64,000 bases of DNA from CAZDWZ01 sp964509425 (GTDB lineage: Bacteria > Bdellovibrionota_C > UBA2361 > SZUA-149 > CAZDWZ01): contig CAZDWZ010000001.1 in assembly GCA_964509425.1 (NCBI GenBank), positions 1-64,000 on the forward strand, given 5' to 3'. The notes beneath the pieces were generated by a model that was given only the letters and a program-made list of their open reading frames with translations, was not told the DNA's origin and made no database searches. The position numbers and the translations under genes were made by a program. Within the stretch, counting starts at the first letter, position 1. Every line of letters begins with the position of its first letter. Positions 44,198-51,991 of the stretch are shown here, one piece after another.

Positions 44198-46078
44198 CTA
44201 GGCTTCTCTGGGATTTGTCATCAGATGCGCCAGAATGCGGTCCATCGCGCGTTGAAAGATGGGACCGGCCACCACTCCACCCCAGCGTGGGGTAACTTTT
44301 GGCTCGTCCACACCCACAAACATGATGAGCTTCCGGTTGACGCCCTTTTCCCGGCCGTCGACGAATCCAATGAAGGAGCCCAGTATCCGGTTCGGATCGT
44401 ATCCGCGCCCACCGGCTCTCGCCTTTTGCGCTGTGCCGGTCTTCCCCGATACGTGCACACCCGGGATTGCTGCCTTCAAGCCAGTTCCATGCTCACTCTC
44501 AGTAACGCCCCGGAGAATGTCGGCGACCGTTCTCGCAGTTTGCTCTGAGAGAAGTCGGGTGCGCGGGACAGCACCGGAGGCGGGTCGCTTGATGAGAGTC
44601 GGAACGACCATCATTCCATCGTTTGCGAGAGCTGAATACGCTTGCACGAGTTGCAAAGCGGTAACGGAAACGCCTTGACCAAACGCATGCGTCGCGATGT
44701 CCACTTCAGCCCACTTGTCTTGCGCACGGAGAATACCTTTTGCCTCACCCGGAAGCTCCACACCGGTAGTCGCACCGAATCCGTAGTTCCGAAGAGCTGC
44801 CGAAAGCGCCCCCTTTCCGAGGCGCTGCCCCAATTTCGCCATGCAAATATTCGACGAACGAACGAGCACGTCAGAGAATGTTGCCTCGCCGACAGGGTGG
44901 ACGTCGCGAATGAAATGTTTTCCGACACGATACCGGCCGGAACTTTCGCAATTCATTCGCTCACCCTCGCGAACGAGCTTCCGATCGAGAGCAATTGCAG
45001 CAACGAGCGGCTTAATGGTCGATCCCGGCTCGAACGCATCCTGGAGAACCGCATTTCGCATTTGTTCAGGATCCACGCCGTTTACGCCATTCGGGTCGTA
45101 TTCGTCTGATTGCGCGAGGGCGAGAATTTCGCCGTTTTCAGCGTCCATCACCAGCGCAAATGCTCTCTTCGCAGCTGAATCCTTCGCTCCGGTTCTAAGT
45201 TCCTCCTCGACTATTCCTTGCACGAGGGAATCAATACTCATCTTAATTGAGCTTCCCTCATCACGTACGGGATCGGCATCACCAAGCGCATCCGCCAAAT
45301 CTTCATCCGCTTCTGCGTCGGACACGAGATTGACTGCATTCAGGAGCTTACCGCGCGCATCGCGCCTGACGGGAACACGCGTGTCGTCCGCCGCGAGCAC
45401 GGTATTGAACTGACGCTCGAGTCCCGACAACCCCGAACCATCACGTCCTACGCGACCGAGTATTTGCCCGGCGATAGTGCCTTGAGGATAAATTCGGGTG
45501 AATTCCTCCGCCGCGGAGATGCCGTTGGTGAGCAAGTCACGCACCGCTGGTTCTACGGCGATAGGTACCCCGTGGGAGAGCCAGACAAATTTTTTGCCCG
45601 AGGTCAATCGTTTGAATACCTCTTTCTCTCCAATAGGAAGAAGCGATCCCAACTCGCGCGACACGCCCTTCGGATCTTTTACCTTATGCGGATGCGCCGC
45701 AATCGAGAGCGATTTTATGGAAACGGCCAGAACCCTGCCCTGAGAATCATAGATCGTTCCTCGAGCTCCATGAACCTTCACTGAAGAGAGGTGCTGTTTC
45801 GATGCGATCTCGCTCCAACGAGGAAACTCTTTCTCTTGAAGATCGTAGAGTCGATAAACAACTCCGCAAGCGAGAAGAAAAATTCCGCCGGCGATAAGCC
45901 GAACGCGGCTACCCGGTTTGCATTCGGATTCACCACGGTCAAGAAAAGCCACAATTGAGCGTCCCCAGCCGCGGACGGGGAAAAATCTCGACAGGCATCT
46001 CGCATCCGTGCGGCCACGAAAGCTCCGTCCGGATAGTCGCTGCCCATGTCGCCAGGACTGAGAAGAATGCAAGCTCAT
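44198..46078 (-). CDS. ftsI: septal peptidoglycan transpeptidase FtsI (PBP3)
   Basis: A 626-residue class B penicillin-binding protein. A basic 60-residue cytoplasmic tail precedes the membrane anchor (RLIAGGIFLLACGVVYRL). The dimerisation domain follows, then the transpeptidase domain with SxxK in FEPGSTIKPLVAA, SxN in RSSNICMAKLG and KTG in VSGKTGTAQKARAG, so it is catalytically complete. No PASTA domain is present. Its ATG overlaps the ftsL stop as ATGA. It partners FtsW. Confidence 0.96.
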   Translation of the reverse strand: MSLHSSQSWRHGQRLSGRSFRGRTDARCLSRFFPVRGWGRSIVAFLDRGESECKPGSRVRLIAGGIFLLACGVVYRLYDLQEKEFPRWSEIASKQHLSSVKVHGARGTIYDSQGRVLAVSIKSLSIAAHPHKVKDPKGVSRELGSLLPIGEKEVFKRLTSGKKFVWLSHGVPIAVEPAVRDLLTNGISAAEEFTRIYPQGTIAGQILGRVGRDGSGLSGLERQFNTVLAADDTRVPVRRDARGKLLNAVNLVSDAEADEDLADALGDADPVRDEGSSIKMSIDSLVQGIVEEELRTGAKDSAAKRAFALVMDAENGEILALAQSDEYDPNGVNGVDPEQMRNAVLQDAFEPGSTIKPLVAAIALDRKLVREGERMNCESSGRYRVGKHFIRDVHPVGEATFSDVLVRSSNICMAKLGQRLGKGALSAALRNYGFGATTGVELPGEAKGILRAQDKWAEVDIATHAFGQGVSVTALQLVQAYSALANDGMMVVPTLIKRPASGAVPRTRLLSEQTARTVADILRGVTESEHGTGLKAAIPGVHVSGKTGTAQKARAGGRGYDPNRILGSFIGFVDGREKGVNRKLIMFVGVDEPKVTPRWGGVVAGPIFQRAMDRILAHLMTNPREA

Positions 46079-46503
46079 GACGGTCTCCCCGGAATCTTTC
46101 GCACGGACACCGCGGTAGGAAGCGTCATGCCGAGCTCTTTTTTTGCTCTGGTGGATAGAATTCTTGGCGTGGTCAGCATCGCGAGTTCGGATCCGAGACG
46201 GCGAACTTCAGAATCACGATTCACGGCGAGCTGGCGGAGATTTTCAATTCGGTAACCGGTCTCGATCAATTCAACTCTCACCCAGAGATGAAATACGAGG
46301 GTCAAAAACAGAGCCATCGGTGGTAGGAGATTCAGCATCAGCGATCGTTCCGGTGCGTTAGACTTCGACTCCGAAGAACCCGGCCTCACGAACGAACGTT
46401 GGATTCTCCTCGGCGAAACCTGACGCAAATTCTGCCAAGAATCGCGTGGACCACGCTGAATTCTGGGGCTCTCCGAGACTGCTAAAGCTGCCGCCGACCT
46501 CAT
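46075..46503 (-). CDS. ftsL: cell division protein FtsL-like
   Basis: A 142-residue bitopic protein in the ftsL position. The N-terminal 55 residues are polar and basic, then comes one membrane helix (LMLNLLPPMALFLTLVFHLW) and a periplasmic coiled coil (IENLRQLAVNRDSEVRRLGSELAM and on). Sequence conservation in FtsL is low, so the call rests on topology, size and synteny. It is linked by 4-bp overlaps to both rsmH and ftsI. Confidence 0.8.
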   Translation of the reverse strand: MRSAAALAVSESPRIQRGPRDSWQNLRQVSPRRIQRSFVRPGSSESKSNAPERSLMLNLLPPMALFLTLVFHLWVRVELIETGYRIENLRQLAVNRDSEVRRLGSELAMLTTPRILSTRAKKELGMTLPTAVSVRKIPGRPS

Positions 46504-47498
46504 ATCACCTCACTCCCACCAGCTTTTCTGAAAACTCTCATCCTCGCGCTTCTCGCTCGAGGATTGCTTTTTAGCTCCGCTTCTCCCGGTACGATTGCCG
46601 AAGGCGTCAGCAGCTTACCGGTTCGCACCGCTTCGCCACGAATCGGCACGCCCGGCGGCAGCTCGCCCTCCCGGCCCCAGGCACGCATGACACGCGCCAC
46701 GACTTTATCTTCCAGCGAATGAAAGCTGATAACGAGGAGACGTCCTCCAGGCGCAAGAAGCGAAAATGCTTGCGGCAAGACACTCTCAATCGCTTTGGTC
46801 TCCTGATTCACTTCAATACGAATCGCCTGGAACGGCACCGTCGCTGGATCCTTCCCCGACTCGCCCTTTCGCCCGCGAGCTACGCGCCGACAGACGACGG
46901 CAAAATCTGCCGTCGTAACCAGCGGTCTGCTCCGAATAATTTCTGCGGCAAGCAACCGGTGAAGAGGAGCCGAAACTCCACCACGAAGAAAAATACGTTC
47001 GAGATCGCGCTGAGAACGATCGTTTAGCAGCTCCGCCGCCGTTTCTCCGCTCTCCCGGTTCATGCGCATATCGAGCGGTCCATTCTCCCGAAAAGAAAAC
47101 CCGCGGTCGCCGGCATTCAATTGATCAGAGGAGATACCGAGGTCGAGAAGGATTCTATCAACTACTGGAGCGTTCCCTTCGAGATCGCTCGAACCGAAAG
47201 ACTGACGCATCTGGCCTGAGAGCGACTCGAGACGGGCGGTTAACTCTGAAAAGTTTGCGTGGACAAGATGGTAGCGGCCTTGAAATTCCGACAGCCGTCG
47301 TTCTGCCCGCTCGAGGGCGACACTGTCTTGATCAAATCCAACGACAAAAGCTTTCTTGGCGCGGCGAAGAATTTCGATGGTATGTCCGGCACCACCAAGC
47401 GTGCCGTCAACGACAACCAGCTCCCCGCCCTTTTCTTCCAAAGAAAGCATTTCCAATGTCTCCTCAAGGAGAACCGATTCGTGAACGGTTTCCGTCAT
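46500..47498 (-). CDS. rsmH: 16S rRNA (cytosine1402-N4)-methyltransferase
   Basis: RsmH (MraW) methylates N4 of C1402 in the ribosomal P site. The 332-residue protein opens with HESVLLEETLEML and has the SAM loop VDGTLGGAGHTIEIL, GFDQDSVALERAERRL, and the family signatures ILLDLGISSDQLNAGDRGFSF and GGRLLVISFHSLEDKVV. It overlaps mraZ upstream and ftsL downstream by 4 bases each. Confidence 0.97.
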   Translation of the reverse strand: MTETVHESVLLEETLEMLSLEEKGGELVVVDGTLGGAGHTIEILRRAKKAFVVGFDQDSVALERAERRLSEFQGRYHLVHANFSELTARLESLSGQMRQSFGSSDLEGNAPVVDRILLDLGISSDQLNAGDRGFSFRENGPLDMRMNRESGETAAELLNDRSQRDLERIFLRGGVSAPLHRLLAAEIIRSRPLVTTADFAVVCRRVARGRKGESGKDPATVPFQAIRIEVNQETKAIESVLPQAFSLLAPGGRLLVISFHSLEDKVVARVMRAWGREGELPPGVPIRGEAVRTGKLLTPSAIVPGEAELKSNPRARSARMRVFRKAGGSEVI

Positions 47499-47995
47499 CG
47501 ATCCACATCAAGAAATAGTGCAGGGTCTTCAAGGAGCGCTGCCTCCGCTTCCTGAAACACCAAATCCCAAACTCGTTTGTCCCAGAGTCGAAATCCGTGA
47601 ACCGAAGAACTGAAAACAACTTCTCGCTCGAGTCCTGCGTAGGTGCGGAGATGCGGAGGAATGTTCACACGACCATTCGCGTCGAGCGGAACAACTTGTG
47701 AGCGAGAGAGATAAAAGTTTTCCAGCTTGCGAACTTGCGGATCAAAACGGCTTCGTTCTCGAAGCTTTTGTTCGAAGCGTTTCCACGAGGTCAGAGAATA
47801 CCCTTCCAGACACCGAGCCCCGTCGGAGAGAAAATTGGTGAGCACGACGCTTTGATCTTCACTCTCTTGGAGCGCAGTCCGGAATTCAGCTGGGAAGCTC
47901 ACGCGGCCCTTTTCATCAAGCGAATGCTGAAACACGCCGCGAAAAGCGACGTCGTCCGAAATCACCAGTTTTTCACTCTCTTTTTTCGAAACCAC
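47495..47995 (-). CDS. mraZ: transcriptional regulator MraZ
   Basis: MraZ is a DNA-binding regulator of the dcw operon that forms ring oligomers of AbrB-like folds. Two repeats are visible: GVFQHSLDEKGRVSFPAEFR near residue 20 and SQVVPLDANGRVNIPPHLRTY near residue 98, each with the DxxGR core. The reading starts at GTG (47993-47995); about 18 residues precede the usual MraZ start, so a later start is possible. Its own promoter and binding repeats lie just upstream. Confidence 0.95.
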   Translation of the reverse strand: MVSKKESEKLVISDDVAFRGVFQHSLDEKGRVSFPAEFRTALQESEDQSVVLTNFLSDGARCLEGYSLTSWKRFEQKLRERSRFDPQVRKLENFYLSRSQVVPLDANGRVNIPPHLRTYAGLEREVVFSSSVHGFRLWDKRVWDLVFQEAEAALLEDPALFLDVDR

Positions 47996-48608
47996 CGCGT
48001 TTCTCGAGCTGAGCGAAGATAAATTTCTCGGGAATCGACTCAGTCGTCATCCCACTTTGTGGCAAACTACTCCCACCATCTCCCATATTACACCACCTCA
48101 GTTTAGCAATCAATAGATATTTCAAGAGGTTAGCGTGGCAGCGCAGGGCGACCTAGACGCTATTACTTGGGGTTCAAAAAACCGCCGACCCAACATGCTG
48201 TGATTTTCTCGAATTCATGCAACACGCCGAATGAGCTTTCGCATAATCTGTTCGTCCCCGATGTGATGGACGGAATTTCCTTGACTTTGAGATCCTCCTC
48301 CCTCATATTCGGAAGCCCAATTTCAATACCCTCGGTTTTTTGTGCGGTTCTCCTTCTCGACTCAATTTCGGCTCTAGGTCTCTCCTAGGCGAAGCTGATT
48401 CAGAGAGATTTACGGAGAGTCCACACTTCATTTTTCCGGCTGTTTGCCGGCATTCAACAGGTTTTTCGTTCAGATAGTCTTTCCAGAAGCGATTCTGGGA
48501 CGCCGTCGGGACGGGACGCGAGCTGGCCGATTCACAGAAGCGCCACTCGAGAAAATTTGAAGTGAGCACGAATTTTAACGACGCAGTTAATAGAACGAGG
48601 GCGAAAGA
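47996..48608. other. divergent intergenic region upstream of mraZ
   Basis: About 613 bases. The mraZ side holds the promoter and MraZ-box repeats (48050-48113). The remainder (about 48120-48600) contains no supported gene; a minus-strand open frame there has no ribosome-binding site or recognisable product. The promoter of the small plus-strand gene at 48609 must lie here, but I could not pick it out. Confidence 0.45.
48050..48113 (-). promoter_or_regulatory. dcw promoter with MraZ-box repeats
   Basis: On the minus strand TTGATT (48108-48113), a 17-base spacer and TAATAT (48085-48090) form a sigma-70 promoter. TGGGA repeats follow at 48081-48085, 48071-48075 (period 10) and 48050-48054 (21 further on, so one repeat appears degenerate). 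MraZ is known to bind TGGG direct repeats of this period upstream of mraZ; the first overlaps the -10 box, as expected for repression. Confidence 0.65.
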
Positions 48609-48932
48609 ATGAAACTTTGGTCAAACGGCAGTGTTCCCCGGTCAGCAGGTGGATTCAACCCAGAGCGTCGGCTTCTCGCTGCGGTGCTCCAACGCGCAAT
48701 CACCGACTTCCTCTCAGGAGAGGGAGAGCTGCACTCATCCGCGAAGGAGTGGATGTATGGGGAAGACGATCCGAATGAAGCGTTTGGCTTTAGTTACATC
48801 TGCGAAGCTCTTGATTTTCACCGCGAAGAGCTAAGAAAGGCAGTCATGCGCCAGTACGAGCGTCAAGTTGCCACCGGAGACGTGCTTGTTCCGACCGGAG
48901 CAGACGTTCCTTCCGAGCTCATCGCTGCCTAA
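48609..48932 (+). CDS. small protein of a conserved unnamed family, paralogue A (107 aa)
   Basis: A 107-residue soluble protein. The pattern ERRLLAAVLQRAITDFLS, then AKEWMYGEDD, FGFSYICEALDFHREELR resembles a family of short hypothetical proteins common in Deltaproteobacteria and allies (ERRLxxAVL ... FSFxxVCxxLGxxPxxLR). Its C-terminal half suggests a helix-turn-helix-like fold, so DNA binding is conceivable but unproven. A paralogue lies on the opposite strand at 49794-50273. The ATG is behind GAGGGCGAA, and a strong terminator follows. Confidence 0.75.
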   Translation: MKLWSNGSVPRSAGGFNPERRLLAAVLQRAITDFLSGEGELHSSAKEWMYGEDDPNEAFGFSYICEALDFHREELRKAVMRQYERQVATGDVLVPTGADVPSELIAA

Positions 48933-48961
48933 GTCCTCGCCGAGCCAATCGGACGAGCAAC

Positions 48962-48992
48962 AAGCCCTGTGCATCCGCACGGGGCTTTTTTT
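48962..48992 (+). terminator. intrinsic terminator after paralogue A
   Basis: AAGCCCTGTGC (48962-48972) pairs with GCACGGGGCTT (48977-48987; one wobble) followed by a T run to 48992. It lies 29 bases after the stop. Confidence 0.85.
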
Positions 48993-49206
48993 GTGCTTTT
49001 TTCCCGTGTGAGTACGCCGCTGTGCCTCCCAAGTCTCGTCCCAAGGGACGCGCTTTTCTCGGGGGAGTTTCAACCACCGAGCTCCGCATGAGTGAAGTCC
49101 GGGGCTCGCATTCTCAGCAAATTTTCATTGACGGTGCTTTTCGCAAACGGTTACAACTGCTCCATCATCACCACAGTTGTTTTCGGATTCGGTGAGTGGG
49201 AGTGTT

Positions 49207-49458
49207 GTGACTTCAGAAGATCCAAAAGAGATCTGGGCCTGCATCCTCGAAACGCTTGAGGACACTCTTCAGCTGGGCTTCCTTGAAGAGGCCCGCTACG
49301 TTACCAGCGTAACGAGAGAGGATAACACTCTGATTCTCACGATGCAGAGCGATGGTGCCTACCGGTTCTTCTCCGACACGAGCAATCAAAACAGAGTCGT
49401 CATCCTCGCGAAGCGGGTCGGCACGATAGATTCCGTCCGCGCCGTAAAAGAAGAATAG
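49207..49458 (+). CDS. small hypothetical protein, about 83 aa
   Basis: I do not recognise a family. From the GTG at 49207 (GGGAG four bases upstream) the product is 83 residues: a helical start (PKEIWACILETLEDTLQLG), then alternating beta-like stretches (TREDNTLILTMQSDGAYRFF) and a C-terminal strand (VVILAKRVGTIDSVRAV). Other in-frame starts (TTG 49177, GTG 49192) would add up to ten residues. It is cytoplasmic by composition. A GC-rich hairpin follows. Confidence 0.5.
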   Translation: MTSEDPKEIWACILETLEDTLQLGFLEEARYVTSVTREDNTLILTMQSDGAYRFFSDTSNQNRVVILAKRVGTIDSVRAVKEE

Positions 49459-49464
49459 TTCCCT

Positions 49465-49505
49465 GGCGCGCGAAGCGCCGCCGGAAAAAATAGCGGCGTA
49501 GCGCC
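49465..49505 (+). terminator. GC-rich hairpin after the 83-aa gene
   Basis: GGCGC...GCGCCGC (49465-49481) pairs with GCGGCG...GCGCC (49493-49505). It starts 7 bases after the stop but lacks a T run. Confidence 0.4.
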
Positions 49506-49622
49506 CAAAGAAATCTCGACCCATACCCTCGTTCCCACCCACTCCAGAAAATTAAGCCAGCCATGGGCGGTGGTGATTTGCGGTGGGAAATTGCGGTGCA
49601 GCAAACGTAAAAGAGCGGCGAG

Positions 49623-49649
49623 AAGCGGAGTTTGCTACTGCAAACGCTT
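49623..49649. repeat. inverted repeat (stem with bulge)
   Basis: AAGC + GTTTGC (49623-49635) pairs with GCAAAC + GCTT (49640-49649) with a three-base bulge and a four-base loop. It may be a dispersed intergenic element. Confidence 0.4.
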
Positions 49650-49735
49650 GTCACGCCGAAGCTCTCGCGAAGGCGGAGAGCACCGCAGCCGCTCTTCCAA
49701 CGAAGAGCTACGCCAAAAGTCCCCATCACAAAAAA

Positions 49736-49768
49736 CAAAAAAAAGCCCCTTGTCTGGGACAAGGGGCT
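49736..49768 (-). terminator. intrinsic terminator after paralogue B
   Basis: On the minus strand AGCCCCTTGTC pairs perfectly with GACAAGGGGCT (49744-49754 with 49758-49768), loop of three, followed by eight T residues. It lies 25 bases after the stop of the 159-aa gene. Confidence 0.9.
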
Positions 49769-49793
49769 GAAACTGTCGAATCTTTCGATTCGC

Positions 49794-50273
49794 TCAGCGT
49801 TTTCTCGGCCGCCGAATTTTCTTCCACACCACCACCGAGCCCGATGGATTAACGGACTTCGTGTGAAGCGCCGCTACATAACGGGCCAGCCCCAATCGCA
49901 GATATTGCGGCTCGATTCCGAGCGCACGGCAGACGTTGTCGAAGCTAAATACATAGGACTCGTCGACCGTCTCAACCCAGTCGATTGATTCCGAACGCAC
50001 CGATTTTAAAGCGATGACATTGCTCGCGGCTTTTGTTTGTGAGAGCTCCCGCACCGCGCGGCTCTTGTCATTCAGATACGCTTCGATTCCATCAGAAAGA
50101 ATCGCTGCCATCAACCGGCGTTCTCCTCCGAGAAGTCCCGTGTCGTCAGTGTCGTGGAATTGGGACGGCAGCATGACATCCGGCTCGAAGTAGGTCTCGT
50201 AGATATCCGAGGAAGTTGTTGTATCTTGAAGCGCCAGATTGCCCACTTGATTCACGCCCACCTTATTCCACAT
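49794..50273 (-). CDS. small protein of a conserved unnamed family, paralogue B (159 aa)
   Basis: A 159-residue soluble protein. The core GERRLMAAILSDGIEAYLN, then SIDWVETVDESYVFSFDNVC followed by RALGIEPQYLRLGLARYV, parallels paralogue A at 48609-48932. The first 50 residues are polar and probably disordered, and the tail is basic (WKKIRRPRKR). I start at the second ATG (50271-50273), because AGGAGG stands six bases before it but directly abuts the first ATG. Its function is unknown; the conserved C-terminal block may be a DNA- or RNA-binding fold. Confidence 0.78.
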   Translation of the reverse strand: MWNKVGVNQVGNLALQDTTTSSDIYETYFEPDVMLPSQFHDTDDTGLLGGERRLMAAILSDGIEAYLNDKSRAVRELSQTKAASNVIALKSVRSESIDWVETVDESYVFSFDNVCRALGIEPQYLRLGLARYVAALHTKSVNPSGSVVVWKKIRRPRKR

Positions 50274-50491
50274 AGCCATCCTCCTACTGGAAGCGTTCTT
50301 GTTTGTGGGCTCACGCTAACATCGCCAATAGAAAAATCCAGGAAATTCTCTAGAACGAGTATTCAGTCTGTGAAAATATTTTTTGTTCCGTTCGCTTGCG
50401 TAGCGTGGAATGATGGGACTCCGCGTTTTTGAGATATCGACGGCCCACCGTCGACACTTCGTGTTGTTCACTCAGACCGCGAGCTTAGCCA

Positions 50492-51991
50492 TCACATGCC
50501 ATCGAGATTTATCGTCTCGGTAAGCGGCGGACGCAGTAAGCGACGCTTCGCTTCTTCAGCACGAAATGCCAGCTGCCGGTGTGTCTCGGTGAGTCGTGAG
50601 ATCTGATTGAGATTCTCGGCCGCCTGCGTGATGAGACGCGCGGCATCACCCTCTGCGGCACCATCAAGAATGAGGAGGCTTCTGAATTGATGCCAGTCGT
50701 CGCACTGCAGCCACACCAAAGCGGTGTGCGCAGCAGCAGGAACGATCGCTGCCGGCTCACTTCGGCCGGGCATGTTGAGATCGTTTATTCCGTCGAGAAT
50801 TTTTCGGATCTTTTCGATTTCGTCTTTCTGAAGCGGGCTCGTCTTCGTTCGAAGGTACGTTCTATGCGGGTCGGCGCAAATGGAGGCAACGATGGAGACG
50901 AGCTGCTCAACCGAAGGCTCGGCAAAGAGGCCGGATTCGATGATCTCTCCGAGCTCGAGTACGATGTTGGTATAAAGGTTTGATGCCCAACTGCCCTTGT
51001 CGGACAGACTATCCCCGTGCAAATAGCCGAGGGTCTGAAGTCCGCGGAGAGCATCCTCGAGAAGGACGGTTTGACGCTTTTCAAGGAAAACACTTTCCCG
51101 AAGCATTCGGCGGATGCGCTTCAGGAGGCGCTTTTCCTCTCGTGCGAGCGTCACCCCAGGAAGCGAGTCGCTTTCTTCGCCGCCTTCCAGTTCGCCGAGA
51201 CCCTGCTCTTTCAATTGTTTGTCGAGCAGGTTTCTCAAATGAGGGGAGAGACCGCCGCGGAGGTCTTCAGCGCTCTTCCGAACAGCGTGGGCTTGCTTCC
51301 TGTCGAGAAACGCCGCGAGGCTCCGGTCAACGGTGTATCGAAGTCCGTCGACATTTCGGTAACGAAGGAGATTGAGTACCGTGCTCGCGCTCGGAAAATA
51401 AGCTGATTTAAGCGGTTCAGGTGGACGTTTCGAGATATCGAGGACGGCGCGCGGATCGCAGAAACGAGACGGAGCAACCAAGCAGAACCCGACCGTATCT
51501 CGTCCACGGCGTCCCGCCCGACCCGACATCTGCTGAAACTCTGCTGCGCTCAGATTTCGGTATCCTTCGGCTCCCCGTCTGGAGTGTGCAGTTATGACGA
51601 CGCTCCGCGCTGGGAAATCTACACCGGCAGCAACTGTTCCCGTCGCAACGAGGAGCCGCAGCAAGCCGGCCGCCATGAGCTCTTCGAGCAGCAATCGCCA
51701 TACGAGAAGTTGTCCCGCGTGGTGTGCGCCGATTCCCGTCGTGATGAGCGATTGGTATTGAGGGTGCGACGTGATGAGCTCGATGTCGATCTCATACGCC
51801 CGAATGATTTCCTGAACTTTGAGATGAATTTCGCGCTGAGCCGCAGGCGGCATATGCAAGCGCTTGTTATTGAAAGATCGCTCAGCATCCGTATCGCACT
51901 GACTCCGTGCCGTACGAAACACGATAGCTGGCAGGAGATTATGGCGGCCGAGTTCTACGAGAACCTGGGCGATCGGGACTTGTTCTCTCAT
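50492..51991 (-). CDS. Ski2-like DEAD/DEAH helicase, C-terminal part (downstream of frameshift)
   Basis: A 499-residue frame carrying the second half of a superfamily 2 helicase: RecA2 motifs GIGAHHAGQL, LRLLVATGTVAAGVDFPA and QMSGRAGRRGRD (motif VI), then about 280 residues of helical Ski2-type C-terminal region. Its ATG overlaps the stop of the N-terminal part as ATGA. The amino acids encoded in this frame just before that ATG (QTAAIPQAAWV) read as natural sequence, so the gene was or is one protein broken by a one-base shift in a G tract at 52028-52032. An RNA helicase role is likely; exact substrate unknown. Confidence 0.88.
   Translation of the reverse strand: MREQVPIAQVLVELGRHNLLPAIVFRTARSQCDTDAERSFNNKRLHMPPAAQREIHLKVQEIIRAYEIDIELITSHPQYQSLITTGIGAHHAGQLLVWRLLLEELMAAGLLRLLVATGTVAAGVDFPARSVVITAHSRRGAEGYRNLSAAEFQQMSGRAGRRGRDTVGFCLVAPSRFCDPRAVLDISKRPPEPLKSAYFPSASTVLNLLRYRNVDGLRYTVDRSLAAFLDRKQAHAVRKSAEDLRGGLSPHLRNLLDKQLKEQGLGELEGGEESDSLPGVTLAREEKRLLKRIRRMLRESVFLEKRQTVLLEDALRGLQTLGYLHGDSLSDKGSWASNLYTNIVLELGEIIESGLFAEPSVEQLVSIVASICADPHRTYLRTKTSPLQKDEIEKIRKILDGINDLNMPGRSEPAAIVPAAAHTALVWLQCDDWHQFRSLLILDGAAEGDAARLITQAAENLNQISRLTETHRQLAFRAEEAKRRLLRPPLTETINLDGM

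Larger units (their letters stand above)
49459..49793. other. structured intergenic stretch between the two paralogues
   Basis: About 335 bases holding three inverted repeats: 49465-49505, 49623-49649 and the terminator 49744-49768, plus a GCAGCAAAC/GTTTGC partner pair that could fold alternatively. It has the look of an intergenic repeat or a small RNA. No coding frame is supported. Confidence 0.45.

Noticed and set aside
48303..48569. An 88-codon minus-strand open frame upstream of mraZ
   Set aside because: No ribosome-binding site, no recognisable product, and it lies in a region otherwise looking like spacer.
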